A DNA stretch of 64,000 bases, taken from assembly GCF_002208135.1 (NCBI RefSeq), contig NZ_CP021646.1, positions 1,657,501-1,721,500 on the forward strand, written 5' to 3'. This document shows, in pieces, positions 29,080 through 38,681 of the stretch. The stretch's first letter is position 1; every line of letters starts with the position of its first letter. The notes beneath the pieces are model-generated. The model saw only the letters and a list, made by a program, of their open reading frames with translations. It was not told the origin of the DNA and did no database searches. Source of the DNA: Pseudoalteromonas piscicida (GTDB lineage: Bacteria > Pseudomonadota > Gammaproteobacteria > Enterobacterales > Alteromonadaceae). The translations under genes and the position numbers were made by a program.

Positions 29080-30359
29080 TGGAGCAATTAACTCTCAAGC
29101 CCATAACCAAAGTCAGCGGCAGTGTGACGCTACCAGGCTCAAAAAGCTTATCAAATCGTATTTTGTTGCTTGCGGCGTTGTGCGAAGGCACAACAAAGGT
29201 GACGAACTTACTAGATAGCGATGACATCCGCCATATGTTAGGCGCGTTGTCTCAGTTGGGCGTTGAAGTGACGCTAGAAGACAATAATACGGTGGCACTG
29301 GTCAAAGGAAATGGTGGTAAGTTTACTACACCCGTTGAACCACTATTTTTAGGTAACGCGGGGACCGCATATCGTCCATTAACCGCTGTGCTTGCAGCTA
29401 TGCCCGGTGATTATAAACTGATTGGTGAGCCGCGGATGGAAGAGCGTCCGATTGGTCATCTTGTTGACGCGATGCAAGTGCTTGGCGCGGATATTCAATA
29501 TCTAAAAAACAAAGACTACCCACCGTTAAAAATTGCAGGTAAGCAACTTGCTGGTGGTGAAGTTGAGATTGACGGTAGTATCTCAAGCCAGTTTTTAACC
29601 GCATTATTGATGGCTGCACCACTTTTTAGTGGCGATACGAATATTGCGATTAAAGGTGATCTTGTTTCAAAACCTTATATTGATATTACTATTGGCGTGA
29701 TGGCGCACTTTGGTGTTCACGTCGAAAACCACAATTATCAACATTTTGTGGTAAAAGCTGGACAACAGTATCGTTCTCCAGGAACACTTATGGTCGAAGG
29801 GGATGCGTCGTCAGCCTCTTATTTCATCGCTGCTGCTGCAATTGCCGGCGGTGAAATTGAGATCAAAGGGGTGGGTAAGCAAAGTGTGCAGGGTGATATC
29901 GGCTTTGCCAAAGTGATGGAACAAGTCGGTGCAAACATCGATTGGTATGATGAGCGTATTGTTGTTCGTAAAGGTGAGCTAAATGGTGTGGATATTGATG
30001 CCAATGCTATCCCTGATGCTGCGATGACACTTGCAACCGTAGCACTATTTGCTAAAGGAAAAACTGCTATTCGTAATATCTACAATTGGCGTGTGAAAGA
30101 AACCGACAGGTTAGCTGCCATGGCGACTGAGCTTAAAAAAGTAGGCGCAGAAGTGGTAGAAGGGCACGACTTTATCGAAGTAACGCCACCGGCTAATTTT
30201 AATTTCACGGATGTGGATACATACAATGACCATCGTATTGCAATGTGTTTTTCGATGGTTGCAGTGGGTGGTCAAGCGATCACTATCAACGACCCTAAAT
30301 GCACGGCAAAAACCTTCCCAACCTACTTTTCAGTGTTAGAAAGCATTAGTCAGTATTAG
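29079..30359 (+). CDS. aroA: 3-phosphoshikimate 1-carboxyvinyltransferase (EPSP synthase)
   Basis: AroA joins shikimate 3-phosphate with phosphoenolpyruvate in aromatic amino acid synthesis. The 426-residue enzyme has [10 protein letters not shown], the NAGTAYRPL loop (most class I enzymes have Met in place of Tyr) and the C-terminal NDHRIAM. The ATG at 29079 overlaps the serC stop by one base; the TTG three bases earlier is in frame but less likely. The serC-aroA pair is the enterobacterial arrangement. Confidence 0.96.
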   Translation: MEQLTLKPITKVSGSVTLPGSKSLSNRILLLAALCEGTTKVTNLLDSDDIRHMLGALSQLGVEVTLEDNNTVALVKGNGGKFTTPVEPLFLGNAGTAYRPLTAVLAAMPGDYKLIGEPRMEERPIGHLVDAMQVLGADIQYLKNKDYPPLKIAGKQLAGGEVEIDGSISSQFLTALLMAAPLFSGDTNIAIKGDLVSKPYIDITIGVMAHFGVHVENHNYQHFVVKAGQQYRSPGTLMVEGDASSASYFIAAAAIAGGEIEIKGVGKQSVQGDIGFAKVMEQVGANIDWYDERIVVRKGELNGVDIDANAIPDAAMTLATVALFAKGKTAIRNIYNWRVKETDRLAAMATELKKVGAEVVEGHDFIEVTPPANFNFTDVDTYNDHRIAMCFSMVAVGGQAITINDPKCTAKTFPTYFSVLESISQY

Positions 30360-30367
30360 TCTCATCA

Positions 30368-30393
30368 AAGGTGTTGAACAGGTTCGACACCTT
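30368..30393 (+). terminator. Hairpin after aroA
   Basis: The arms AAGGTGTTGAA and TTCGACACCTT pair over 11 positions with one G-T wobble and a short loop. No T run follows, so it may only partly terminate or may protect the serC-aroA mRNA end. Confidence 0.4.
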
Positions 30394-30611
30394 AAAATCT
30401 TCTCTAGAAACCGCCTAAAACTACTTTAGATATGCGTATTTTTGTTTGAATTTTATTCAGTAAAAGCCAGTCTACTTCCAACATTTATCGTATCTCGCTG
30501 CACTAATAATTTGAGATATAACAAAAAATGACAGGTAAATAAGGATATATTCAGCAAATTGACGTATACTATGCGCCGTCAAATTCAGGTGAGCATTTTT
30601 AGGAGGTCTAA

Positions 30612-31328
30612 ATGCAGGCAGCTATGCCAGTTATCACCGTAGACGGCCCAAGTGGTTCAGGCAAAGGAACTGTTTGTCGCTTGTTAGCTGAAACATTAAA
30701 CTGGGAAGTGTTGGATAGCGGTGCGATTTATCGCGTGCTTTCGTTAGCAGCATTACACCACCAAATTGCAACTGATAACGAAGAGGGCTTGGTTCCACTC
30801 GCAGCTAATTTGGATGTACAATTTTCTATCGATAAAGAAACTAAAAAAAGCAAAATTGTACTCGAAGGTGAAGATGTCACTAATACCATTCGCAATGAAG
30901 AAGTCGGTGCAGCAGCGTCAAAAATTGCAGCATTACCAAGAGTGAGAGAGGCATTATTACGACGTCAGCGCGCTTTTAGAACAGAAGTTGGCTTAATTGC
31001 AGATGGACGTGATATGGGAACGGTGGTATTCCCTGATGCTGAACTTAAAATTTATTTGACTGCAAGTGCAGAAGAACGTGCTCGCAGGCGATTTGTTGAG
31101 TTGAATGAGAAGGGCCATGATGTTACACTAAGTGGTCTGTTAGAAGACATTAAAGCTCGCGATGATCGCGATATGAATCGCAAGGTTGCCCCATTAGTTC
31201 CTGCTAGCGATGCGATAGTTGTTGATACAACTGAGCATAATGCTGAGCAAGTGTTCAAACAGGTTATGTCTTTTATTCAAGACGCCATTGTGGCAGGTAA
31301 ACTTCCAAAAAGTTGTTTACCTAAGTAA
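30612..31328 (+). CDS. cmk: Cytidylate kinase
   Basis: Cmk phosphorylates CMP and dCMP. The 238-residue protein has the P-loop GPSGSGKGT (12-20), the [12 protein letters not shown] motif and the lid region with RARRRF. It is about ten residues longer than E. coli Cmk, with a slightly longer N-terminus and a basic C-terminal tail. The start has the ideal site AGGAGG. rpsA follows after 98 bases, as in most gammaproteobacteria. Confidence 0.95.
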   Translation: MQAAMPVITVDGPSGSGKGTVCRLLAETLNWEVLDSGAIYRVLSLAALHHQIATDNEEGLVPLAANLDVQFSIDKETKKSKIVLEGEDVTNTIRNEEVGAAASKIAALPRVREALLRRQRAFRTEVGLIADGRDMGTVVFPDAELKIYLTASAEERARRRFVELNEKGHDVTLSGLLEDIKARDDRDMNRKVAPLVPASDAIVVDTTEHNAEQVFKQVMSFIQDAIVAGKLPKSCLPK

Positions 31329-31426
31329 ATTTTTTAATGACACAGGCAGGAAGCTAGTGTTTATTTAACAACCCCATGCAGCATGGTTGCTAATTGGTAA
31401 TTTAACTTTATAGAGACGTATTTAGT

Positions 31427-33094
31427 ATGTCAGAAAATTTTGCGCAGTTATTTGAAGAAAGCCTACAGGGTTTTGAAGTTGAGCAAGGCTCAATCGTTAA
31501 AGGTACAGTAATCGCTATCGAGAACAATGTTGTTCTTGTTGATGCTGGCCTTAAATCTGAAAGTGCAATCCCTGCAGAGCAATTCAAAAATGCTGCTGGT
31601 GAACTAGAAGTTGCTGTTGGCGACGAAGTAGATGTAGCACTTGACGCTATCGAAGACGGTTTCGGTGAGACTATCCTTTCTCGTGAGAAAGCGAAGCGTC
31701 ACGAAGCTTGGATCCGTCTAGAGAAAGCATGTGAAGAGCACGAAACTGTTGTTGGTATGATCAACGGTAAAGTTAAAGGCGGTTTCACTGTTGAAGTTGA
31801 TTCAATCCGTGCATTCCTACCTGGTTCACTTGTTGATGTACGTCCAGTTCGCGACACAGCTCACCTTGAAGGTAAAGAGCTAGAGTTCAAAGTTATCAAG
31901 CTAGACCAGAAGCGCAACAACGTTGTTGTTTCACGTCGTGCTGTTATCGAATCTGAGAACTCACAAGAGCGTGAAGAGCTTCTTCAAAACCTTGTTGAAG
32001 GTCAAGAAGTTAAGGGTATCGTTAAGAACCTTACAGACTACGGTGCATTCGTAGACTTAGGTGGTGTTGACGGTCTTCTACATATCACTGACATGGCTTG
32101 GAAGCGTGTTAAGCACCCTTCAGAGATCGTGAACGTAGGTGACGAAATCAACGTTAAAGTACTTAAGTTCGACAAAGAGAAGACTCGTGTTTCTCTAGGT
32201 CTTAAGCAACTTGGCGAAGATCCATGGGCTGCTATCGCTGGTCGTTACCCAGAAGGTGCTAAGCTTACTGGTCGTGTAACTAACCTAACTGACTACGGCT
32301 GTTTCGTTGAAATCGAAGAAGGCGTTGAAGGTCTAGTACACGTTTCAGAAATGGATTGGACTAACAAGAACATCCACCCTTCAAAAGTAGTTTCACTAGG
32401 TGATACTGTTGAAGTTATGGTTCTTGAAATCGACGAAGAGCGTCGTCGTATTTCTCTAGGTCTTAAGCAGTGTAAAGCTAACCCTTGGCAAGAATTTGCT
32501 CGTCTTAACAACAAAGGCGACCAAGTTTCTGGTAAGATCAAGTCTATCACTGACTTTGGTATCTTCATCGGTCTTGACGGCGGTATCGACGGTCTTGTAC
32601 ACCTATCTGACATCTCTTGGAACACTCCAGGCGAAGAAGCTGTACGTGAGTACAAGAAAGGTGACGAAATCACAGCTATCGTTCTACAAGTTGACCCAGA
32701 GCGTGAGCGTATCTCTCTAGGCGTTAAGCAAATCGACGCAGATCCATTCACTAACTACCTAGACGCCAACAAAAAAGGTGCTATTGTTAAAGGTAAAGTG
32801 ACTGAAGTTGATGCTAAAGGCGCAACTGTTGAGCTAATCGAAGGCGTTGAAGGTTACATCCGTGTAGCTGACATCGCGCAAGAGCGTGTTGAAGACGCGA
32901 CTGCTGCTGTTTCTGAAGGCGACGAAATCGAAGCTAAATTTGTAGGTGTTGATCGTAAGAACCGTACTATCAGCCTATCAGTTAAAGCTATCTACGAAGC
33001 TGAAGAAAAAGAAGTACTAGAGAAGCTTAAGAAAGATGAGCCTGCGTTCGAAAACGCAATGGCTGCAGCTTTCAAAAATGCTCAAAAAGACTAA
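31427..33094 (+). CDS. rpsA: 30S ribosomal protein S1
   Basis: S1 binds mRNA on the 30S subunit and helps start translation of structured or weakly marked messages. The 555-residue protein has six S1/OB repeats; the phrases [21 protein letters not shown], split across repeat three, and [20 protein letters not shown] mark the better conserved central repeats. Codon use is strongly biased, with many GGT, CGT and GAC/GAA codons, as expected for a highly expressed gene. The 98-base leader lacks an obvious strong Shine-Dalgarno site, which fits the known S1 autoregulation in E. coli. Confidence 0.97.
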   Translation: MSENFAQLFEESLQGFEVEQGSIVKGTVIAIENNVVLVDAGLKSESAIPAEQFKNAAGELEVAVGDEVDVALDAIEDGFGETILSREKAKRHEAWIRLEKACEEHETVVGMINGKVKGGFTVEVDSIRAFLPGSLVDVRPVRDTAHLEGKELEFKVIKLDQKRNNVVVSRRAVIESENSQEREELLQNLVEGQEVKGIVKNLTDYGAFVDLGGVDGLLHITDMAWKRVKHPSEIVNVGDEINVKVLKFDKEKTRVSLGLKQLGEDPWAAIAGRYPEGAKLTGRVTNLTDYGCFVEIEEGVEGLVHVSEMDWTNKNIHPSKVVSLGDTVEVMVLEIDEERRRISLGLKQCKANPWQEFARLNNKGDQVSGKIKSITDFGIFIGLDGGIDGLVHLSDISWNTPGEEAVREYKKGDEITAIVLQVDPERERISLGVKQIDADPFTNYLDANKKGAIVKGKVTEVDAKGATVELIEGVEGYIRVADIAQERVEDATAAVSEGDEIEAKFVGVDRKNRTISLSVKAIYEAEEKEVLEKLKKDEPAFENAMAAAFKNAQKD

Positions 33095-33112
33095 TTAATC
33101 AGTCTTTAAACT

Positions 33113-33138
33113 AGGAAGGGCGCTTAGCCCTTCCTTTT
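33113..33138 (+). terminator. Terminator between rpsA and ihfB
   Basis: The 9-bp arms AGGAAGGGC and GCCCTTCCT flank GCTTA and are followed by TTTT. It ends most rpsA transcripts just before ihfB. Confidence 0.82.
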
Positions 33139-33155
33139 ACACTAAAGGAAACATT

Positions 33156-33446
33156 ATGACAAAGTCTGAATTGATAGAACAACTTGCACTGCAGCACGCT
33201 CACGTTCCTGTTAAAGATGTAGAGAATGCGGTAAAAGAAATCCTTGAACAAATGGCTGGCTCATTATCAGACTCGGAGCGTATCGAAATCCGTGGCTTTG
33301 GTAGTTTCTCGCTTCACTTCCGTTCTCCTCGCACTGGTCGTAATCCTAAAACGGGCGAGACAGTAGAATTGGATGGTAAATACGTACCACACTTTAAGCC
33401 AGGCAAAGAGCTGCGCGATAGAGTAAACGAAAGCTTAAATAATTAA
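33156..33446 (+). CDS. ihfB: Integration host factor subunit beta
   Basis: IHF-beta pairs with IHF-alpha to bend DNA at specific sites in recombination, replication and transcription. The 96-residue protein carries the conserved [22 protein letters not shown] arm, with the proline that intercalates between base pairs, written here in two parts of the beta arm (residues 46-68). The order rpsA-ihfB-lapA-lapB is conserved in gammaproteobacteria. Confidence 0.96.
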   Translation: MTKSELIEQLALQHAHVPVKDVENAVKEILEQMAGSLSDSERIEIRGFGSFSLHFRSPRTGRNPKTGETVELDGKYVPHFKPGKELRDRVNESLNN

Positions 33447-33463
33447 GTCTAACGGAGCTAAAC

Positions 33464-33727
33464 TTGGTTGCAGTATTGAAAAAGGGATTAGCTGTTGTTG
33501 CCATACTGATTGCATTTTTAGTTGGAACACAAAATCCACAAGTTGTTAATGTCAATTTTGTAATTGCAAGTGCAGAGTTACCACTCGCAACCTTAATGAG
33601 TATTTGCTTAGCTCTTGGGATAATTATTGGTTTACTTGTAACTGCGTCGGTTTTATCTAAGCTTAAATGGCAAAATCATCGCCTAAAAAAAAGTAATAGT
33701 AAGCTTAGTCAAGCAGCCGAACGCTAG
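33464..33727 (+). CDS. lapA: Lipopolysaccharide assembly protein LapA
   Basis: LapA is a small inner-membrane protein (DUF1049) that works with LapB in controlling LPS synthesis. The 87 residues hold two transmembrane segments (about 8-24 and 42-64) joined by the short periplasmic stretch QNPQVVNVNFVI, which is typical of the family, and a basic cytoplasmic tail. The start is TTG at 33464 with the site CGGAG. lapB begins two bases after the stop. Confidence 0.88.
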   Translation: MVAVLKKGLAVVAILIAFLVGTQNPQVVNVNFVIASAELPLATLMSICLALGIIIGLLVTASVLSKLKWQNHRLKKSNSKLSQAAER

Positions 33728-33729
33728 TT

Positions 33730-34866
33730 ATGATCGAGCTGCTGTTTTTATTACTACCTGTAGCCGCCGCTTACGGTTATGTTATGGGTAAAAATAGTGC
33801 AAAGAATCAAGCCCTAGAGCAAAGTAGACAAATTACTTCTGAATACAGTAAAGGCCTAAAATTCCTACTAGATAGGGAAGAAGATCAGGGTCTTGAACAC
33901 CTCACCAAATTACTAGAAGTCTCAGCAGACTCCGTCGACCATTATTTAACGCTCGCATCGCTCTTTAGAAAGCGGGGAGAGTTAGATAGAGCGATAAAAA
34001 TTCATGAGCTATTACTTAAACAACCTAATCTAGATGAAGAAGTGGTGAAGTCCTGTCGTCTAGAGCTTGCTCAAGATTACATCTTAGCTGGCCTATTGGA
34101 TAGCGCTGAAGAACATTTAGTCATTCTTGTAAAACTTGGGTTTAAAGATGCACTCGACCCAATTCTAAACCTATACTCTCAAACTAGAGATTGGCGAAAA
34201 GGCGTTCATATGTATGAAGCGCATCCTGAGCTTTTCAAAAAGTCGTCTCATTGCGCCACTATTGCAAATTTCTATTGTGAAGCTGCAAATCAAGAAAAGA
34301 ATCCAAGCCTATTCGAAAAAGCGACGTCGCTCGCGCATGAAACTGTAAGACCCTTGTATGAAATGGGGAAAGACGCATACAAACATGATGATTACGTTAA
34401 ATGTATATATTATTGGCGAAAGCTTGTGAGCCAATTTGTATTTATGGCACCTCTAGTAATTGAGGACCTAGAATCCTGTTATGTTAAATTAAATATTCAT
34501 GAACAATTTTTCGAGTTGGTTTCTGAGCTATTAGAAAAAGGAGGCGTGCTGATCAGAATTAAGTTTTGCCAAGGATTAGTTCAAAAAGGTCATATTTCCG
34601 AGGCGATAGAGTTTCTAACTGATAGTTTAAAGCGTGAACCATCAATTAGGGGCTTTAGTTATTTGCTGCAACTCATTAGCGGCAAAGATGCTAAAATAGA
34701 TCACGTACTACAAGAAATAGATAAATTGGTGAAGTCTTATATTGCAACTAAGCCAAACTATCAATGTGGTCATTGTGGGTTTACAAGTCACACAATGTAC
34801 TGGTTATGTCCCTCCTGTAAACATTGGGAGTCACTTGCTCCAAGCCGTGGGTTAGACGGTTTTTAA
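33730..34866 (+). CDS. lapB: Lipopolysaccharide assembly protein LapB (YciM)
   Basis: LapB is anchored in the inner membrane and, in E. coli, brings LpxC to the protease FtsH and so limits LPS synthesis. The 378-residue protein has an N-terminal anchor (1-20), a long array of TPR repeats (about 30-330) and a C-terminal rubredoxin-like zinc site with Cys346, Cys349, Cys360 and Cys363. It is immediately downstream of lapA and is probably co-transcribed with ihfB and pyrF. Confidence 0.93.
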   Translation: MIELLFLLLPVAAAYGYVMGKNSAKNQALEQSRQITSEYSKGLKFLLDREEDQGLEHLTKLLEVSADSVDHYLTLASLFRKRGELDRAIKIHELLLKQPNLDEEVVKSCRLELAQDYILAGLLDSAEEHLVILVKLGFKDALDPILNLYSQTRDWRKGVHMYEAHPELFKKSSHCATIANFYCEAANQEKNPSLFEKATSLAHETVRPLYEMGKDAYKHDDYVKCIYYWRKLVSQFVFMAPLVIEDLESCYVKLNIHEQFFELVSELLEKGGVLIRIKFCQGLVQKGHISEAIEFLTDSLKREPSIRGFSYLLQLISGKDAKIDHVLQEIDKLVKSYIATKPNYQCGHCGFTSHTMYWLCPSCKHWESLAPSRGLDGF

Positions 34867-34894
34867 GTTTTTAATTTGGCCAAATAGGGTAACT

Positions 34895-35605
34895 ATGTCG
34901 ACACAAGATTTAAAAAAGGTTTTGATTGCGCTTGATTATGATAATGAAGAAGCTGCATTATCATTTGTTTCTCAGCTTTCACCCGACGAATGCCGATTGA
35001 AAGTAGGTAAAGAGATGTTTACCTATTTTGGCCCTCAGTTTGTAAAAAAACTGGTAGATATGAATTTCGATGTGTTCTTAGACCTAAAATTTCATGATAT
35101 TCCAAACACAGTTGCAAAAGCGGTAACTGCTGCAGCTGAACTTGGCGTGTGGATGGTAAATGTTCATGCCAGCGGCGGTCATGAAATGATGTCAAAAGCA
35201 AAAGAAGCATTGGCAGCTTACGGTGATAAAGCGCCACTACTTATTGCTGTCACCGTGCTAACGAGTATGGATCAAGGTCAGCTATTAAAGCTCGGAATTG
35301 AAAAAACACCTCAAGAGCAAGTACTATATCTAGCAAAATTAGCGAAAGAATCAGGCCTAGATGGCGTGGTCTGTTCTGCGCAAGAAGCCGAACTTTTAAA
35401 AGCTCAACTCGGTAAAGAGTTTAAGCTTGTGACACCGGGTATCCGACCAGCAGGTGCTGATGCTGGCGATCAAAAACGTATTATGACACCTGAAAAAGCA
35501 GTGAAAGCGGGGAGTGATTATCTAGTGATAGGGCGTCCGATCACTAAAGCTGAAAACCCCGCCGCCGCATTAAAAGCGATAAACCAAAGTATTGCTACAC
35601 TTTAA
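34895..35605 (+). CDS. pyrF: Orotidine 5'-phosphate decarboxylase
   Basis: PyrF makes UMP from orotidine 5'-phosphate, the last step of pyrimidine synthesis. The 236-residue TIM-barrel enzyme has the catalytic motif [10 protein letters not shown] (Lys65 in the DxK unit), LTSMDQ, and the phosphate-binding end TPGIRPAG and VIGRPIT. It follows lapB by 28 bases and ends the housekeeping run. Confidence 0.96.
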   Translation: MSTQDLKKVLIALDYDNEEAALSFVSQLSPDECRLKVGKEMFTYFGPQFVKKLVDMNFDVFLDLKFHDIPNTVAKAVTAAAELGVWMVNVHASGGHEMMSKAKEALAAYGDKAPLLIAVTVLTSMDQGQLLKLGIEKTPQEQVLYLAKLAKESGLDGVVCSAQEAELLKAQLGKEFKLVTPGIRPAGADAGDQKRIMTPEKAVKAGSDYLVIGRPITKAENPAAALKAINQSIATL

Positions 35606-35613
35606 AAGTGAAA

Positions 35614-35638
35614 GGCCAACATTACTGTTGGCCGTTTT
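35614..35638 (+). terminator. pyrF terminator
   Basis: The arms GGCCAAC and GTTGGCC flank ATTACT and are followed by GTTTT. Confidence 0.78.
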
Positions 35639-35680
35639 CAATTAATGATGTCCGTTTAATTGAAGGGCTTGATTTTTATC

Positions 35681-36001
35681 TCACTCTTCATTATCAGCGG
35701 TTTCAAAGTTTAAACTAAACTGCCCACTACGCTGTACTGAGAAAATGGCCTTTTGCCAATTTTCGTCTTGATTTGACGTCGCATTTTCGAACAAGCTTAG
35801 GAAAAGCACGGAGATTTCATCACTTACTGGTATAACGTGTGCTTGTTTTGGTGTGCTGGTATCATAGTAAAAAGCGGAACACCTAGGCATATTGTCGTCA
35901 TGGTAGTCCAACACGAGTCGTGCTTCACTCCACGGTTCTTTAATTTGTTGATATAGATACTGGCCCAATTGTTGTGGGACTTGTCGGTTTTCTTCTCGCA
36001 T
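35681..36001 (-). CDS. Small protein resembling YezG/DUF600 immunity proteins
   Basis: This 106-residue soluble acidic protein is not one I recognise with certainty. The pattern YHDDNMPRCSAFYYD in the middle and WQKAIFSVQRSGQFSLNFE near the end resembles the YezG-like (DUF600) fold of immunity proteins of polymorphic toxins. The start aligns with a plausible initiation at 36001; the upstream sequence AACAAGGAGTTGGA contains a good AAGGAG site. It is isolated, next to a MITE-split gene and a vgrG remnant, and 2.5 kb from the T6SS, so it may be an orphan immunity gene left after loss of its toxin. Confidence 0.6.
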   Translation of the reverse strand: MREENRQVPQQLGQYLYQQIKEPWSEARLVLDYHDDNMPRCSAFYYDTSTPKQAHVIPVSDEISVLFLSLFENATSNQDENWQKAIFSVQRSGQFSLNFETADNEE

Positions 36002-36043
36002 TCCAACTCCTTGTTATGTTCAGCGATAAATGTTGATCTGATT

Positions 36044-36596
36044 TTACTGGCGACTTTTGGCTTTAGTATGTGCTACAAATTTGTAGTTCCCAAAACCGAC
36101 CTGTATAAATATGATCGACTGACCCGCGGCTTTACTTATGATAACCGCATTGGAAAATAGCCCTGAAAGTATAGACATACAGATAAAAAACGAAAGCACT
36201 GATATTAGGGCCTGTTGATCTTTCAAGTTTGTTTTTGCAGCAGCTTGACTGGTATTTATACAAGGCAGAGCCTGCGTAGCATAGTTATTCTATGTAAGTC
36301 AGGTGATAACACAGTAGAAATGCCAGTCAAGCGCTGCCCTTTGGGTTCACCTGAGTGCGCTTTGTTCATTGTTGCTCACCTTTTGCCTAGATTACTAGGC
36401 GGCAAGTCGAGCGTCGCGAGCAAAACCCACTCAGAAGAACAAAAATCAAACAGCAAAGGTCAACAGGCCCTAGTAACACAATGGCTTTTATCCAAGGTTG
36501 AATTAGCTTACGTCTCTGTTTACCAATCAATACGGCAACGACAAAACTGATAAAAGAAACCAAAAGGCCAATAAATATTGTTGCGTCGTGATCATG
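36044..36596 (-). pseudogene. Small membrane-protein gene split by a MITE
   Basis: Two open segments (about 36471-36596 and 36044-36205) flank the element at 36208-36470. When the element and one TA copy are removed, they join without a frame change. The product is about 95 residues with two hydrophobic segments (GLLVSFISFVVAVLIG, and LLISVLSFFICMSILSGLF across the junction) and a basic tail. No ATG lies in frame at the expected N-terminus, HDHDAT, so the start is lost or uses another codon. Function unknown. It sits between a possible immunity gene and a vgrG remnant. Confidence 0.7.
36208..36470. mobile_element. 263-bp MITE with TA target duplication
   Basis: The left end GGGCCTGTTGATCTTT and the inverted right end GGGCCTGTTGACCTTT match at 15 of 16 bases, and weaker symmetry extends about 30 bases inward. 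TA flanks both ends (36206-36207 and 36471-36472), as expected for IS630/Tc1-mariner type transposition. No transposase can be read, so the element is non-autonomous and must be moved in trans. It interrupts the membrane-protein gene on the minus strand. Confidence 0.85.
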
Positions 36597-36667
36597 GTAT
36601 TTCCATATTAATTGATAAGTAAATTATTGTAATCACTTGTCGCTTTAAAGAAGCGCTTAGTCGAGTA

Positions 36668-37644
36668 TTACCTCACTCCGGGGCACACAACCGACTCGCT
36701 ATGATAAGCTGCTCGGTAAGGGTTATTGGCGCTGTTTTGCTTATAAACCTGCTTACTGTGAATGCAGGTATAATCGTCGCCTTTCGCTGTGCCTAATTTA
36801 CCACTTAACGAAAACGAATAAACGGTATTGGCGTCGGCTACGTTCCCCACCAGCGTGACTTCGTTTTTGCTTTGTTGGTTGGTAGGCAAGCAAGCTCTAG
36901 ATTGCCTGTATGCTCAAATTGCTCTGAGGGACTTTGTGTTGCGGGCTCAAAGTGTCGGCACTGCGCCGAACGAACCGAGGTTGGCGGATGGGCATTCACA
37001 TGCACTTGCGAGCCATCCATACTAAAGCGAAGGCGACTTTGGCACTGCGTAAACCCAACAAAGCTGGTTCCGTATTCGCGAACAAGGCCATCTTTACCCG
37101 TCACCGACAACAATCCTTGCTCAATATACGGACTTGCAAGATTCCCCTCAGAAATCACTATCGATTTATTAAAGTCATGGCATTCAAACCAATAAATTAA
37201 GCCATATTTAGCCAAGAGTCGGATGAAAAAGGTGCAGTCGTTTTCTTGCGCTTGTACGCACTGTGGTAACGTGGGTAAGTCTTTAATGATTAAAATAAGG
37301 GAGTTGACCAAAGATTGTACATTGATTTTTACAAAAATTTGGCTTTTTCCTGTTTGCTTAAGTGGCTCTACCCTTGGCTTTAAGGTTAATTGATAAAAAT
37401 AGGTGCGCTCAGAAGTCGTCCTTGTACCAATTTCAAAGAGGGTGTCCGTGAAAAAAGTGCTCATTTGATCTGGGCTGATTGTTTTAAAAGCTACATCATT
37501 CCAAACCAAAAGTTCGCCAGAAAGATCCAAACCTGATTCTAAAGTACTATGGAAAACAAAACCGTAAATAATACAAGTGTTTAGTTCAATATTGACGACC
37601 TTAGTACTTTGGTCTGTGCCGTAAATGGTCATCCTTATGTGCAT
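36668..37644 (-). pseudogene. Truncated, frameshifted vgrG remnant
   Basis: Residues 25-210 of this frame resemble the N-terminal gp27-like (Phage_GPD) domain of VgrG: FHSTLESGLDLSG, FFIRLLAKYGLIYWFEC and QGLLSVTGKDGLVREYG. After NLELACL the frame ends at 36838, but the neighbouring frame carries on with PTNQQSKNEVTLVGN and stops at 36668 around YRAAYHSE, where the gp5-like OB domain would begin. A single missing base near 36874-36887 (CC for CCC, or loss of one CCAA unit) explains the shift. The needle part is absent. It is unlike the intact vgrG at 57526 and points to an older, lost tip module. Confidence 0.8.
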
Positions 37645-38225
37645 GATATTTAGCCTTGGTTTATTTACAATCTCTCACAATAGTCCATAAACTTTGGTTA
37701 ATTTTATGTGAATGGTGATTTTCAATGTAATTATCTGTTATTAAATTAATTCATATAATAATGGAGATTATTGCATGGTTTGACTTGAATGCAAGTGTGC
37801 TATTTATAGATTAATAATATTAATTTGATATTAAGGTTGATCTAAAAAATGCGTTTGTGTATCGTATGCGCCGTTCGAGAATGTACATCAAAAGTCCAGA
37901 TGTTTAGTATGGTTTTTGTTTTCAGGGAAGTGTCTATCTCAACAAGTCGTAAGAAAGCTTAATGCAAACTGAATTGCTCGTTAAGCTTATAGACTTCCTC
38001 TCTGAATACCAAATTTAAATAGAAAACCCATAAATAACAGTTGGTTAAATATTTTCAAAAAGATTTTTGAATGTTAACTTAGTATTCAGTTACAAACTGC
38101 ATACTTGTGTTCTGTAATTTCTTGTTAAATAGTTAAATCAAATGTACTTTCACTATTGTACTGGAAATTAAAAAGATTAATTGTCTCCAATAATCTAATT
38201 TGGATGTCTTATAATTGAGGCGGAT
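37645..38225. other. AT-rich region upstream of the T6SS operon
   Basis: These 581 bases hold no gene. They include an inverted repeat (37955-37988) and a possible sigma70 promoter with TTGACT (37780-37785), a 17-base gap and TTTATA (37803-37808). I looked for a sigma54 site (TGGCAC and TTGC) and found none. The T6SS promoter should be here. Confidence 0.6.
37955..37988. repeat. Inverted repeat upstream of tssJ
   Basis: AAGCTTAA (37955-37962) and TTAAGCTT (37981-37988) form perfect arms, and inside them GCAA pairs with TTGC. It could be a regulator site for the T6SS or an RNA hairpin. Confidence 0.55.
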
Positions 38226-38681
38226 ATGGCTAGGAATGCTTTATTTATAATGGTTTTGTTTTTAACGGGTTGTATGTCTACTTACGTTAAGTTAGACGTA
38301 ACTGCTACCGATAACATAAATTTAAACCAGTTTAACGAACCGCTACCTGTGGTATTAAAAGTATATCAACTTACTGATATTCAAGCCTTTAAAAATTCTA
38401 CATTTGAACAGCTTTGGAAGTCAGATAAATCAATTCTGGCTAACACCTTAGTTACCGTGGAAGAACGCACCGTAAATCCCTCAGATCGTATAAAAATCGA
38501 GTTTGAACAAGCTGAATCTGCAAAGTACGTGGCTTTTGTTGCGCTATTTAGAGACAGAACTGGTGGTAACTGGCGCGCATTTTATGACTTAAATGATTGG
38601 CCTGTGCCTTTATCTACTTCTCTAGATATTGAAATTACAAGTAACTCGCTTCGTTTACCTGAAGTAGAGGAGGACAAGTAA
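38226..38681 (+). CDS. tssJ: T6SS outer-membrane lipoprotein TssJ
   Basis: TssJ anchors the T6SS membrane complex to the outer membrane. The 151-residue protein has a lipoprotein signal peptide with lipobox LTGC (lipidated Cys16) and a beta-sandwich typical of SciN/TssJ, including PLPVVLKVYQL and a C-terminal SNSLRLPEVEED. The start has GAGGCGG. It overlaps tssK by one base and opens the T6SS operon. Confidence 0.93.
   Translation: MARNALFIMVLFLTGCMSTYVKLDVTATDNINLNQFNEPLPVVLKVYQLTDIQAFKNSTFEQLWKSDKSILANTLVTVEERTVNPSDRIKIEFEQAESAKYVAFVALFRDRTGGNWRAFYDLNDWPVPLSTSLDIEITSNSLRLPEVEEDK

Noticed and set aside
32293..32751. 152-residue frame antisense to rpsA
   Set aside because: A Ser/Arg-rich shadow caused by the strong codon bias of rpsA; no ribosome binding site or family features.
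36215..36550. 111-residue frame across the MITE
   Set aside because: It spans the element and its flank, has no protein-like features, and the element explains the sequence.
37645..38225. Sigma54 promoter for the T6SS
   Set aside because: Many T6SS clusters are sigma54-dependent, but no TGGCAC-N5-TTGC pattern was found.
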